Source of the DNA: Neckera pumila
Taxonomy: Eukaryota > Streptophyta > Bryopsida > Hypnales > Neckeraceae
Length of the DNA stretch: 64,000 nt
Direction: 5' to 3'
Assembly: GCA_963969595.1 (NCBI GenBank)
Contig: OZ018415.1
Coordinates: 5,704,001-5,768,000 of the forward strand
In this document: piece after piece, positions 35,476-46,650 of the stretch
How the letters are laid out: the number at the start of each line of letters is the position of its first letter
Position numbering within the stretch: the stretch's first letter is position 1
Made by a program: the position numbers and the translations under genes
The notes under the pieces: model-generated
Database searches by the model: none
What the model was told of the DNA's origin: nothing
What the model saw: only the letters and a program-made list of their open reading frames with translations

Positions 35476-36392
35476 TTAACCTCTAAAGGCCCAAAGCATT
35501 TTCTGGGTCCAAAACCACTGAAAATTGCCGTTTTTGCTGCAATCACTCAAGAAAAAAAAAAAAAAAACTTTTTTTTAGAATCTAACAATAGGACCTTGTA
35601 CTTCACTTGCCTTAGATCATGTGGTAAAATTTTTATGAAGTTTGACCTTACGGATTGGAAGATATTAGCATTTGAAGTTGGAAAAGTAAATTTTTTTGAA
35701 TGCTAGCCTACAAATCCAAATGACTTTGACTGTTATTTGTAGAATTTTTTTGCACTATGGACCATAGGATTAAGAAAATTTGTTGAACATTTGAGTTGAG
35801 AATCAGTGATAAAAATTTTAGGATGTCAAAACTTGAGTTTGCACCTATAAAAAAATTGTTAAGTAGAAGTAGGTCCAAGATTGAATGAAACACTAAATAC
35901 TTAATAGCTCTAAGATGGAATTGAAACATCATAATGCCAATGGTGAGATTGTTCTTGCAAACAAGCTTCACCCTATCAAAAAAAAATTGAAAATTGCATT
36001 CAAAAATGAATTCTATGAGTTGTTTTTTGAAGAAGATGTGTAGATTGCTTGAAAAATGAGATTGTCCATAACTTTCTCATTATTAATCCAAATAGAATGA
36101 ATCAAAGCTTCAGATGTAGACAAAAATATAATCTTTTAGAAAAAAATTAAAAATTAAAAAAATGTATTTTTTTGTGTTTTTTTTGTTCTACCCGGCAAAC
36201 TGTTTTAAGACCTCAGATGGCATAACTTTTGCTCCCAAGCACCGATTGAAAAAATAATTATATTTTTAGAAAGCTAATGTGATTTTCTATCTTTATGAAA
36301 AGTTTCAAAAAATCCAATCAAATTTGAGGTCACACAAGCCTACCCGAAATCCCAAGTGTCCTCGAAGGAGACTTTGGGCCTTCAAAGGTTAA
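35476..36392 (+). mobile_element. TTAA-family element, copy 4 (917 bp)
   Basis: It begins TTAACCTCTAAAGGCCC and ends GGGCCTTCAAAGGTTAA. It is closest to copy 1 over the whole length, including CACTGAAAATTGCCG and GGATTGGAAGATATTAGC. Confidence 0.85.
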
Positions 36393-36711
36393 ATGATTGA
36401 CTATTGGTGCTTCTACTAGCTTATTTCACCCTTGGAATGACATTTTGTTCCTCTTGGGCTTTTTGTCGACAGGCTAGAGTTGCCGCGAATAGTTTTTTTC
36501 AAAAATTTGCATTCTTTCCCTCCTCTCCATAGGCATCCAATGCAGTTGCACTGATTTGAAATTTTCATTGCCATAGTGAGAGCATTGTAAATTGGGAGGT
36601 GCTCAGGTTGAAGGGGCTCTTCTTTGCAAGATTGCCCACGAGGAGAGATGTTCAGTTCATAAGGGGACTCATCTCTAATTTATAAGGTTCATAGGTTTGT
36701 ACAAATACAAC

Positions 36712-36984
36712 ACTGAAGTCGTGAATTTATACCTACGTACCATAATCGTACATATTACGTGTATTTTTATGCATTGAATCAGTGTATAAACAATGCCTAT
36801 CAATAATGTACAATTGTTGTACTGATATCAAAACAGTTTAGGTGCATTTTGGATACCACATTTGTAAATTAAAGTACATAAATTGTACACTTTTAATAAA
36901 GATTTTAATGACACTGATTTAGTGCGTAAAAATACACGTAATATGTACAATTATGGTACGTAGGCATAAATTCACGACTTCAGT
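36712..36984. mobile_element. MITE with ~75-bp terminal inverted repeats
   Basis: Left ACTGAAGTCGTGAATTTATA is inverted at the right end, and similarity continues through CGTACCATAAT and ACGTGTATTTTTA. It is about 273 bp in total. Confidence 0.8.
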
Positions 36985-37531
36985 ACAATATCTGTTGAAA
37001 AATCGTCCCCCCTCAAGTTCAAGGTGTTGTACTAAAAGTCGTTTGTCATTTGCTTGCAAATCTTGTTCTCATGCTTGCCCAATTTGAAATCATTGCAGCA
37101 AATTCTTTGGGTCCCCCCCTCCAAGAATAAAAATGTCCTTCAAGGATAAATCACAAATAAGGCAAATTGCATTTGATGAGAGCTAGGTGAAGTCTAAAAA
37201 CGTCTTTAGTCCATTAGGTATGTTGGCCCTTCAAATGTATTTTAAACTTTTGAATGGTCTATAATTAGGACTTGAAATTGGTATCATTAGAAGCGCATCC
37301 CAAAGCATTTTGAGTACATATAAGAAAATTCAAATTTAGACATTGGACAACCACTTCAAAAGCAAGGTAAAAGTCATAATTTATAGAGGTCTTAGCAAAT
37401 CACGGCTACTAAAGGAAAATTTAGCCATTGGCACTTCACAATTAAAAATACATTTGGAGGCCCCATATATTGGTTGGACTAAGGATGCTCTAAAAGTTTC
37501 GTTTGAATATCATATACAAAAGTTGTAATAT
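36985..37531. other. Intergenic, nothing recognised
   Basis: AT-rich sequence between two transposable elements. No gene or RNA is visible. Confidence 0.4.
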
Positions 37532-38446
37532 TTAACCCCTAAAGGACCAAACAATGTTTTTTTGGCAACATAGCAATATTGGGCAGCTCACTACAAACAA
37601 AAATTTTATTTATTTTTATTTGGAATTTCACACAACATGTGCATGAGGAATAGCTTTAAGGCCCAACAATTTTCATAACTTTTGACTACATAGTTAAAAA
37701 GTTATTGTACAATATGCATAATTTCATAGCTCAAAAAATTCTTTAAAAATCAGTTTTTTAGAAAGAAAAAATTTCAATTGGTTTTCTAGATTTATATGCA
37801 CAAGAAAAGCTTTGAATCATTCCATTTTAATTAATGAGATGAAAGTTATGAGGACGTTTAGTTTGTGGGTAGTTATGGAATCTCTATTCTAAAATAAACT
37901 TTGAAGTTCTTTATTTAACTCAATTTTCAATGTTTAAAATAAATACAAAATTGGGGAGTAGATTGTTTATTACAAGATTACCACCATTGGGATTGGCATT
38001 TTCCAATTTCATAACTAAATTCTTAACAATTTAGTATTTTGAATCATTTTCTACTTCTTTCTATTTATTATTTTTTTCCTATGTGTTGTAAAATTTCAAA
38101 TGATCTGAACTTTTTAAGCATGTAGTCAACTTGCCTTGAAGAATGAATCCAAAGAATTACCATTTTGAACATTTTTCAGACAAATGTGACCCTGCGAAGT
38201 GAAACTACCTAGTTTTTTGCAAGACCAAAAAAAGGATTATTGTCAATTCAAATACTAATATCTTGCAATCAACATAGTAGAAATTTCTGAAATCTTTTCC
38301 ACATCTTTTCAAACCAACATACTACAAGATCCTATGGTTATATGTGTCCAAAAATGTTCTTTTCTCTAAAATTTGGTACTTGTACTAGAAATGGCAATTT
38401 TGGAGAGTTTTTGTTGAAAACATAGTAAAAAATGTTTAGGGGTTAC
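37532..38446 (-). mobile_element. TTAA-family element, copy 5 (inverted, ~915 bp)
   Basis: It begins TTAACCCCTAAAGGACC and ends TTTAGGGGTTAC, the last TTAA being mutated to TTAC. Interior blocks run in reverse orientation, with AAATGGCAATTTTGGAGAG near the right end. Confidence 0.75.
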
Positions 38447-39479
38447 GTTCAATTGATATATCTTCAAGCCTAGGGCCTTAATTTCAATGTACAAGTATTG
38501 AACACTCTAAATCAAATGTCTATTTATTAGCTAGATGTATTTGAGCAGGCTTTTGGATACATGCTTGAGAGTATGTTTTCATTTTATTTTAGGGGTGTTT
38601 TTAGCAAGGGTCTCTAGGATGAATTTAGGTACATGTATAAAGTCAACCAAGGTTTCTATTTTGAGGAAAAAAAATTGCTCAAAATTGCTCCTTCCCAAAC
38701 CTAAGAGAATATTTGATAATATATTTTCTTTTCTCAGAGAAAGAAATTATTAATTTGCTACAAAACCAAAATCCTCGTAAAAGTTGAACATGTGTAGATA
38801 GGGGACTTAAACAAGAAGGAGGTTGATAATGGTTGTATATGTCTACCATAGGGAAAACCTTCACACACCTTGAATTAGTCAAACTTTACATAAAAGACCA
38901 AAAAATTTAGAATTCTACATAATGATGCTCAATAATTGCAAGAGGAGAATCAAAAATTGTTGGCCGGACTTCTTTTTCTAGAGAGCCTCGCGCATGAAAA
39001 GCCGGGGAGGCAAGTTTCCAACTTCTAGAAAAGTAATTATAACAATAGACTTGAACTTTTGGTATTTTTTTTTGGTACAAAGCAACTCCTGAAATGTATT
39101 ATCTCTATATTCATGTAGAAGTGAAAGCATCATGAAACTCCACCAATGCATTTTTAACTCTACAAAACTAAGAAAGTCCATTCCAAGTCTAACATAACAT
39201 GGAAGTTCACTTTTACTAAATGAGAGTGTGCTAATAAATTATTGTGGTTGTATTGCAATGCAATAGCTAGAAGATGTCAATTTCCTTATGTATTGGTTAG
39301 TTTCATAAATAATTAAGGAAACTTTGAATCCCATTAAAAAATATACATTTATTGTCGAACATCCAATAATAAAAATAAATTACATTTCGAGGCTGGTTAT
39401 TTTTTTAGTTGATTTTGAAATCTAAAGAACTTTAATTAGAAATCTTGGAAAGAATTTGAAAAGTAAAAAAATTGACATT
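38447..39479. other. Intergenic, nothing recognised
   Basis: AT-rich sequence. Only short frames without motifs. Confidence 0.4.
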
Positions 39480-39790
39480 TCATGCAAGAATTAAATCATA
39501 AAGTTGGTCCTGTGTTTGAAAACTAGTGTCAAAGGAAGGTTTAACTAAGAATAGTATAAAATAAACATGGCACCAAACTCCATCAGACATGAGTTTTGGT
39601 GCTCCGGCAAGTTTGGTCCTGTTTTTTTCTTGAACTCCGGCTCCTTGTCTTGCATTACACACAAGACCAACTTTACAATTAACCCCAAAACGCCGCCGGC
39701 GCCATTCTGTGCCATCTGGATGAAAATCAAATGGGCTGAAAAGAATTTGAAAGAGTTTTTTCAACCGTTTTTTTCTTTTTGACTTTTCAT
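39480..39790. repeat. Dispersed repeat, also at 51040-51260
   Basis: Blocks GGAAGGTTTA, AAGAATAGTA, AAACTCCA, TCCTTG/GTCCTT and TTTACAATTAAC(C/T)C occur in the same order in both places. The GC-rich patch ACGCCGCCGGCGCC at about 39690 is specific to this copy. Confidence 0.6.
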
Positions 39791-40929
39791 CTTGGGTTAT
39801 GAAGAGTATCCAATTCAGTTTGTAGTCTTTCGAGTGTTTGTCTTCACATAAATGAGAAGTTATTAAAAAAACAGATCACAGAAATATACTATTACAGTGT
39901 ATTTTGGGAAGTTGTTGCTACTTGCTCTAAATCTAAAATTTCTCCAACAAAATGATATTTTTGGAGTTTGAGTCCAACTAACAAAATGAGGGTCGTCTAC
40001 TCTAGTTTCTACTCCAATTTGAATTTTGAAAAAACTCTCAATATTGAATATCTTATTGCAATTTGAACTTTGGATATATTTTCAATGTCTATTATTTTCT
40101 AGTTATAGAATAAAACGGAAATTATGTATACACGATGATGTTTGTAATATACATACATGACGAAACTTCCAAATTTATTGAAATAATTTTCTATTTGATG
40201 TGATTTTTCTTCACTTTTTCTTAAAAAATTCTCAAAAAATTCAATTTTCCCAAAAAAAATCTAAATTTTTTGTGAAGTAAAGAAGATATGTAATTTCAAC
40301 TCTGAAAAATAAATACAAATTTTTCCATACATATCTAATTGTAGAATGGTAACAAACTAAGTGATAGGTAGTAAGGCTCGAAATCAGTGGTCATAGGTCC
40401 GTCATTTAAGGGTTAACTCACTCTACTATCTGAATTCCAAAATCCAACAATTTTCGAAACACAAGTGTTGAAACTGACCTAAAGGTCGTCTCCACAGTCG
40501 GAACAGGAAATCACCGACCCTGTGACTAGTACGGTACTGTAGTGGTATACTGTCTTTTTTATTTTGATTATAAAATTATTATTTGCTTTTGAGTTGCAGC
40601 CTGATCCATGGGCCTTGAGTCTGCAGGAGCTTCACACACTGCCACGTGTCCCCCCGCTCAGAACTTAAATTACAATTAGTGTGGGGTCCTTTCTCCTTTA
40701 CTTCCGCCGTGTCACTGACACCTTCAGCCGACCACGGCTCCTCCACCTGTAGCCAGCTCTCCTAAATTTTGATCAACCATGCGAAGAGAACATAATTTTG
40801 GGCCCCTATTCTACAATTTTATTTTTTAAATTTTATTTTATTTATTTTATCAAATGAAACGAAATTTCATTGCAAAAAGGCACTTTGATGCAACTTCATT
40901 CCAATTCCAACTACAACCTAAATTTGTTG
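39791..40929. other. Intergenic with a low-copy-looking patch
   Basis: 40480-40790 is less AT-rich than its surroundings and contains GCCACGTGTCC (about 40640), a G-box/ABRE-like motif, but no gene start was found beside it. An element end TTTAAGGGTTAA lies near 40414. Confidence 0.3.
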
Positions 40930-41222
40930 TAAGGTAACTACACCTACATTTGCACAAATAAGCAATTTAGCGTGGTTGCCATTGTAATGTAAATTTTTTG
41001 TGGGATTCTACCATTTGTTCATAAAAAAAAAGAAAAAAAAGGGGATTTTTGATTGTCTTAGAATGCATTGTATGAATAAACTACAAATTTTCAAAGTGTT
41101 GAAAATAGGTATTTCTAAAACCAACTACAGTAGAGACTCTCATGAATAGTGGGAGTAAATTTTAGGCAAGAATATGTAGTGATCAATTTTAGAAAGCGGT
41201 TGAAATTAGGTGTAATTACCAT
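40930..41222. mobile_element. TAAGGTAACT-family MITE, copy B2 (~293 bp)
   Basis: The left end TAAGGTAACTACACCTACAT is inverted at the right end (AATTAGGTGTAATTACCA). The interior is in reverse orientation relative to 13150-13368. Confidence 0.75.
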
Positions 41223-42089
41223 ATTCAAATAGTGAAGGAATAAAACTAGAGTCACTAGCAAAACTAACATCACTACAAAATATTGTATTTGTGAAAATTA
41301 GTACAATTCAACAATAATTAGGGGTTGTAACACCTTCTTCTTTCCCCCATCCTCAATCTTCTTAGAATGACAATGTGGTATTCCCTCCTTGAATTATATT
41401 GGGCCCATTCTCTAAAGATTGAAAAGTTTTTTGCCTTTTCTTCTTGAGGTGGAGAATAGTCATGAAGAAGTGTTTGCCACCACAAAGTTTTCATCAATGC
41501 TTCCCTTCCACCTTTCACTTTGCCTGCCAATTCTCATTCTTCACATGACACAAAAAAAGGGGGGTCACACTTTCACCTTCTTCATGGAGAAACTGGATCT
41601 CCTAGAGGCTCCTTTTTGACTCCATACCTTCTCATTCTTCATAGAAGTTTAATTTTGGAAGAATGTGTGACAAGTGTCAATCTCTAATATTGTATCCTGC
41701 ACCAATTCAAGAGATTTGCAAGTGTCTGTGTGTGATGGTCAAACAATGCAATTGGTCAAAAAATGCAACTGAATTCCAGGAAGTCAATAAGCTATTGGAA
41801 TTTGCACTTCTTTGATGAACGCACTTCAGTTCAGTTATTCTATTAGCATATGTAATCTAAGTTTTGCTACTTCTACAAACACCTAGATAACTAGTGTAGG
41901 GGTTCAAAATCTAGGGAATAGTCAAATAGTCTAACATTTTGTGACTAGAGTCACTTGTATTCAAGATTGGAATGAGATTTTCTGTAACATTTCATAAACA
42001 CTAGGGAATCATATATTCACTCTTATACCCATTTGTATAATTTGGTTGTCAGTCCTTTAAATAATGCTATAGACGCATGTTCTATGGTC
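41223..42089. other. Intergenic, nothing recognised
   Basis: Short frames at 41318-41530 (minus) and 41419-41619 (plus) carry no recognisable motif. Confidence 0.35.
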
Positions 42090-43983
42090 ATTTATAGTCA
42101 ATTTGTCCAGGTATTTAGCAATTTGTCATGCATGATCTAGAATTTAATGCAATACTCATATATCATATATATATATAACAATCATACACAAATTGTTTAA
42201 TTACTAGTTATTTTCTTTTACCCAGGCAATTTGACCAATTACTATTTATCAAGCTTAATTACTAAATTATAATGAGTAACAAATTGGTTTCAGTTCAGAG
42301 ACAATTTGTCTCTAACTAAATGCAAGGGAAATGATTGCAATGCACCTTTGTTCATTTCCTTTCTGCACAAACTTAGACAATTTGTTAGGGACCAAACTAT
42401 CAATCAACCAGGGTTTCACTATTAACAACTTGGTTACAAAATTTCTTAGACAATAGATTGTGCTACAATTCTCTCAAGGTTTACAACAATTTGCCTTCAA
42501 CTTATTGGTTTTTGATAACCAACAACATTATCAGACACTACCAGCATTACGTACACATACACATGGTAAGGCAAACTGTCAGTGAACCATCCAATTACCA
42601 CTGGTTCAATGACCAGTCCCAATTAATTTGCCAAACTCTCGCTATGTTTAATCTTATATCCACTCTCTGGATTCTATAGACCAACAATACTAATATCTCA
42701 ATTTGACAATTTGTTTATACTTATTTTACTTTTGTAATTTAATTTCCAAACAACCTAAGGACAACAATTCTTATATATTTAAACATATACATTCACAATA
42801 ACTCAAATATTTATGCTCCTCAATCTTTCAACAAATTGTCAATTTGCTATGAATCTGCAACTTGTTCTCCAACCACAAATAAATTTACACAATATACACA
42901 ACTAGCATTACCAATTGATTGAGTCAATTATCACTAATAAAACTAGTTGCTTAATTCACTAAATTGCTCTGTCCAACAATTTCAATATTTCTGGGTCATT
43001 CTTTTATCACTCTAATCATCTATACAATACTTGGACAATTTGTCTCTTTTAGCACACTGATCGCTTGTATTATAAGTCTTACAATTATTATTCTAAAAAT
43101 TGCCTCTCTTTTAAATGTGAATTTACATCATTTAATTCACACTCACAACATTAATCAAGACCAATTATTAAATTCAAGAATTACTTACCAAGTTACAGCT
43201 TGGATCTTGAACCGTATAAATCATCCAGCAAATGGAAGAGGTAGATTTATGCTGACTTCAAATAGCTTATTCACAGCCTGAAGATCCGACAGCTCTACGT
43301 CAATTTGCTTGGCCATCTTTCCTCCGCAGCATTCGCACAGTCGACAAGCGCATCCATTTGTTGATGCTTCGGCAATCCCAGGACGTGGAATCACTTACAG
43401 ACAATTTGAAATTCACTTATACTCAATGTCGAGATCAAGCAACCAGTCCATAGTTGCAACCACTTCTCAGTTGACAAATTGACTCACAAAGCTCATCTTG
43501 AGCAAACATTCAAACATGTGTACAGTTTCATTACACAATGACTAATAGACTTAATTCAACAATTCCAAATCGCAATTAATCGGCCAACTAGCTGATTCCT
43601 TCCATTCACTCCAAACACATGGAGAGACAATTTGCTTAACACTTTCTTCCTACTTAGTTTCCAGAGCGTACTCCGGTCACACACAAATAGACCACAACAA
43701 TTTGATATTCACAGCATTTATGTATGACCACTCCCGAGTACATGCAGAATTTTAGCACTTCAAGTTGTTCTAGTCCAATTGTTGGATAAATATTTAAATT
43801 AGTCAATGGAATACAAAATCTTAACTGAATTAAGAACAACACCAATATTCCAGTACAACAAACAATGTTCACAGACAATTTACAAACAATCAATTTGTCA
43901 CAAACAAGAAGTTAGTGAGACCAATCACTGGAGCTCAAAACAACAATCTGGAATCCACCAGAATAAATCCAATCACTGGATTC

Positions 43984-44913
43984 TTAACTCCTAAAGGACC
44001 AAGGCCTTTTTTTTGCCAAAGAACTCTAAAAACTGCCATTTCTAGAGCGAAGTGTAAGAAAATCTGAAAATTGTTTTTTTTGCACATCCAACCATTAGAT
44101 CTTATACCTAACTAGTATGACAAATGTGTGGAAATTTTTTTAGATTTTTTGACCACACAGATTGCAAGATATCTGCGTTCAAAGTGAAAAAAATAAGATT
44201 TTCAGCACATTGAGGGACTAGATTTTTAAAAACTTTGAACATTTTTAACTTAAATTTTTTGTAGTACAGAGTTTTGAGCTTTAAATCTTTGTAGTAGAGA
44301 ATTGAGTTGAGAGTCTAGAAAAAATAAAAAAACAAAAAATACTTAATTTTCGTTCTTAAGAAAATTGTTAAGTAGAAGATAGTACAAGATAGAAGAAGAA
44401 TCTAAAATATTAATATCTTTTAGATGGAATTAAAATTCACTAATTTCAATGGTGAGATCATTCTAGCAAGAAAACTAAACCATGTGGAACCTTTTTTTTG
44501 AAAAATTGCAAAAATTGCATTCCAAAATGAATCCAACAAGTTATTTTTTTCAAGAAGATGCTCTAATTGCCCGAAAAACAAGATTGTCCATAACTTTCTC
44601 ATAAAAAATCCAAATGAAATGAATTAAAGCTTCCCAAATAGGCAAAAATATAATCTATAAGGAAAAAAAGTTTAAAAAAAAAATTAAATTTTTTGCAAAA
44701 TTTTTTTGTTGCCCACTCTCCTTTGTTTTGAGCTTATTTGGACATAACTTTTGTTCCCGGGCACAAATGAAAAAGAATTATATTTCTACAAAGCTTATTA
44801 TTTTTTCTATCTTTAAAAAAAAATTCAGAAAATCACAACAAAAATTCAGCCCGTAGGTACTTGCCCAAAATCCCATTTGTCCCCCAAATAGACAATGGTC
44901 CTTTAGAGGTTAA
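43984..44913 (+). mobile_element. TTAA-family element, copy 6 (930 bp)
   Basis: It begins TTAACTCCTAAAGGACC and ends GGTCCTTTAGAGGTTAA, with TTAA on both sides. It splits the motif-rich region 42090-45290. The interior matches copies 2 and 7 closely (GATTGTCCATAACTTTCTCA). Confidence 0.85.
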
Positions 44914-45050
44914 ACAATTTGTTAAATTTCCATACAGTTCAGAGGATCCAAGCACTGGATCTTGATTGTAAAAATACACAATCAAAATTAATCCAATCAC
45001 TGGACTTACAAACATACAAAAAAAGACACACACAAGAATCACAAAAGACA

Positions 45051-45075
45051 ATATATATATATATATATATATATA
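45051..45075 (+). repeat. (TA)n microsatellite
   Basis: About 25 bp of alternating AT. Confidence 0.95.
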
Positions 45076-45552
45076 CAAAGCTTAGAAAACTAGTTCAATA
45101 GAGTATGCACAACAATTTGACACTTTAGAATCTGAAACTGGGAAGGAAGAGAGAATAAAAATCTAAGAGACTATAAGGCCTCGGGTTCCAAGAGTGATCA
45201 AGAACCTAATCGGCACCAAGTCAATTTGTCTCTTTTCCAATCTTGACCATTTGCCTCCTTTACTATCTGTTCACAATATCAAATTGCCTCTAATACTCTT
45301 CTAATGTGAATTCAACCTGTCATCTTGTCTCTATTTACACTATAGCTTCAAATTGACCAAAATTTGAAAATTTGGTAAGCTCACATCATCCCTTTTGAAT
45401 ATTTTTGGACCATTTTTTTTTTTAACAAATGAAACATTTTTGGACTATTTGAAGGACAATTAAATTACAGTATTGAAGGGCATCATAAGATGCAAATTCC
45501 AATTGAAGACGCTTAGGAGTGCACTTCCTAGTTCCCACAAAATGGATTTTTC

Positions 45553-46650
45553 ATAAGGTAACTACACCTAAAATCACACAAATAATTAACTTCTAAAGGC
45601 CCGAGGCCTTTTTTCTGCCCAAAAACACTCAAAACTGCCATTTCTATAGCAAAGAGTAAAAAAATTTGAAATTTTTTTTTTTGCACATCCATTAGTAGGA
45701 TCTTACACCTAACTAGTATGAGAATGTGTGGAAAAAATTTCAAAATTTTTGACTGCTTAGATTGCAAGATATCTGCATTTAAAGTGAAAAAAAACAAGTT
45801 TTTCAACACATAGTAGGACTAGATTTTATGACTTTCAACATTTTTAGCTTAAATTTTTTGCACTATAGAGTTTTGACCTTTAAATTTTTATAGTAGAAAA
45901 CTGAGTTGAGAATCTAGGAAAAAAAAAATCCAAAAAAACTTAATTTTCATTACTAAAAAAATGGTTAAGTAGAAGTAGGTACAAGATAGAAGGGAAATTT
46001 TAAATATTTATATCTTTTACATAGAATTAAAAAACACTAATCCCAATGGTGAGATTGTTCTAGCACAATACTAAACCTTGTGGAACTTTTCTTTTTGAAA
46101 AATTATTGAAGTTGCATTTAGAAATGAATCCTACAAGTTTTTTTTTCAGAAAGATGCTCGAAGTGCCCAAAAAACAACATTGTCCATAACTTTCTTATAA
46201 CAAATTCAAATGAAATGAATCAAAGCTTTCCAAATAGACAAAAATATAATCTATAAGAAAAGAAATTAAAAAAAAAAAATATGCAATTTTTTTTTTGCTG
46301 CCCTCCGTCCTATATTTGAGCTTATATGGGCGTAAATTTTTTTCCCGGGGTCAATTGAAAAAAAAATTATATTCCCACAAAGCCTAGCAATTTTTCTATC
46401 TTCCAAAGTTTCAAAAAATCACAACAAAATTTCAGCCTATAGGTACCTGTCCAAAACCCCATTTGTCCCCCGAAGGGACAATGGGCCTTTAGGGGTTAAG
46501 CTTTGTGGCATAATCAATAAGTGTATTCTGGAAAATGAACAATACTTTTTGCACATTGATGCAGGGTTTTGAATCAAAATGCAAATGGTTCTATAAATTT
46601 TGAATGCATTGTGAAATAGTCACAAATTTTCAAAGATGCAAAGTGTAGGG
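45553..46650. mobile_element. TAAGGTAACT-family MITE, copy B5, split by a TTAA element
   Basis: The left part 45553-45585 reads TAAGGTAACTACACCTAAAA then CACACAAATAA. After the insertion (45586-46499) the MITE resumes with GAATGCATTGT and ACAAATTTTCAAAG blocks, as in B2. The right terminus was not found. Confidence 0.6.
45586..46499 (+). mobile_element. TTAA-family element, copy 7 (914 bp), nested
   Basis: It begins TTAACTTCTAAAGGCCC and ends GGGCCTTTAGGGGTTAA. It is inserted into MITE copy B5. The related MITE B1 has one TTAA at the matching position, indicating duplication of TTAA on insertion. Confidence 0.9.

Larger units (their letters stand above)
42090..45290. repeat. Region rich in CAATTTG/CAAATTG motifs, interrupted by a TTAA element
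   Basis: About twenty CAATTTG or CAAATTG occurrences are spread through this stretch, often as GACAATTTGTC. TCCAATCACTGGA-like motifs occur at about 43921, 43969, 44947 and 44993, flanking the inserted TTAA element at 43984-44913. No coding function was recognised. It may be a decayed satellite or a large repeat with clustered motif copies. Confidence 0.45.
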
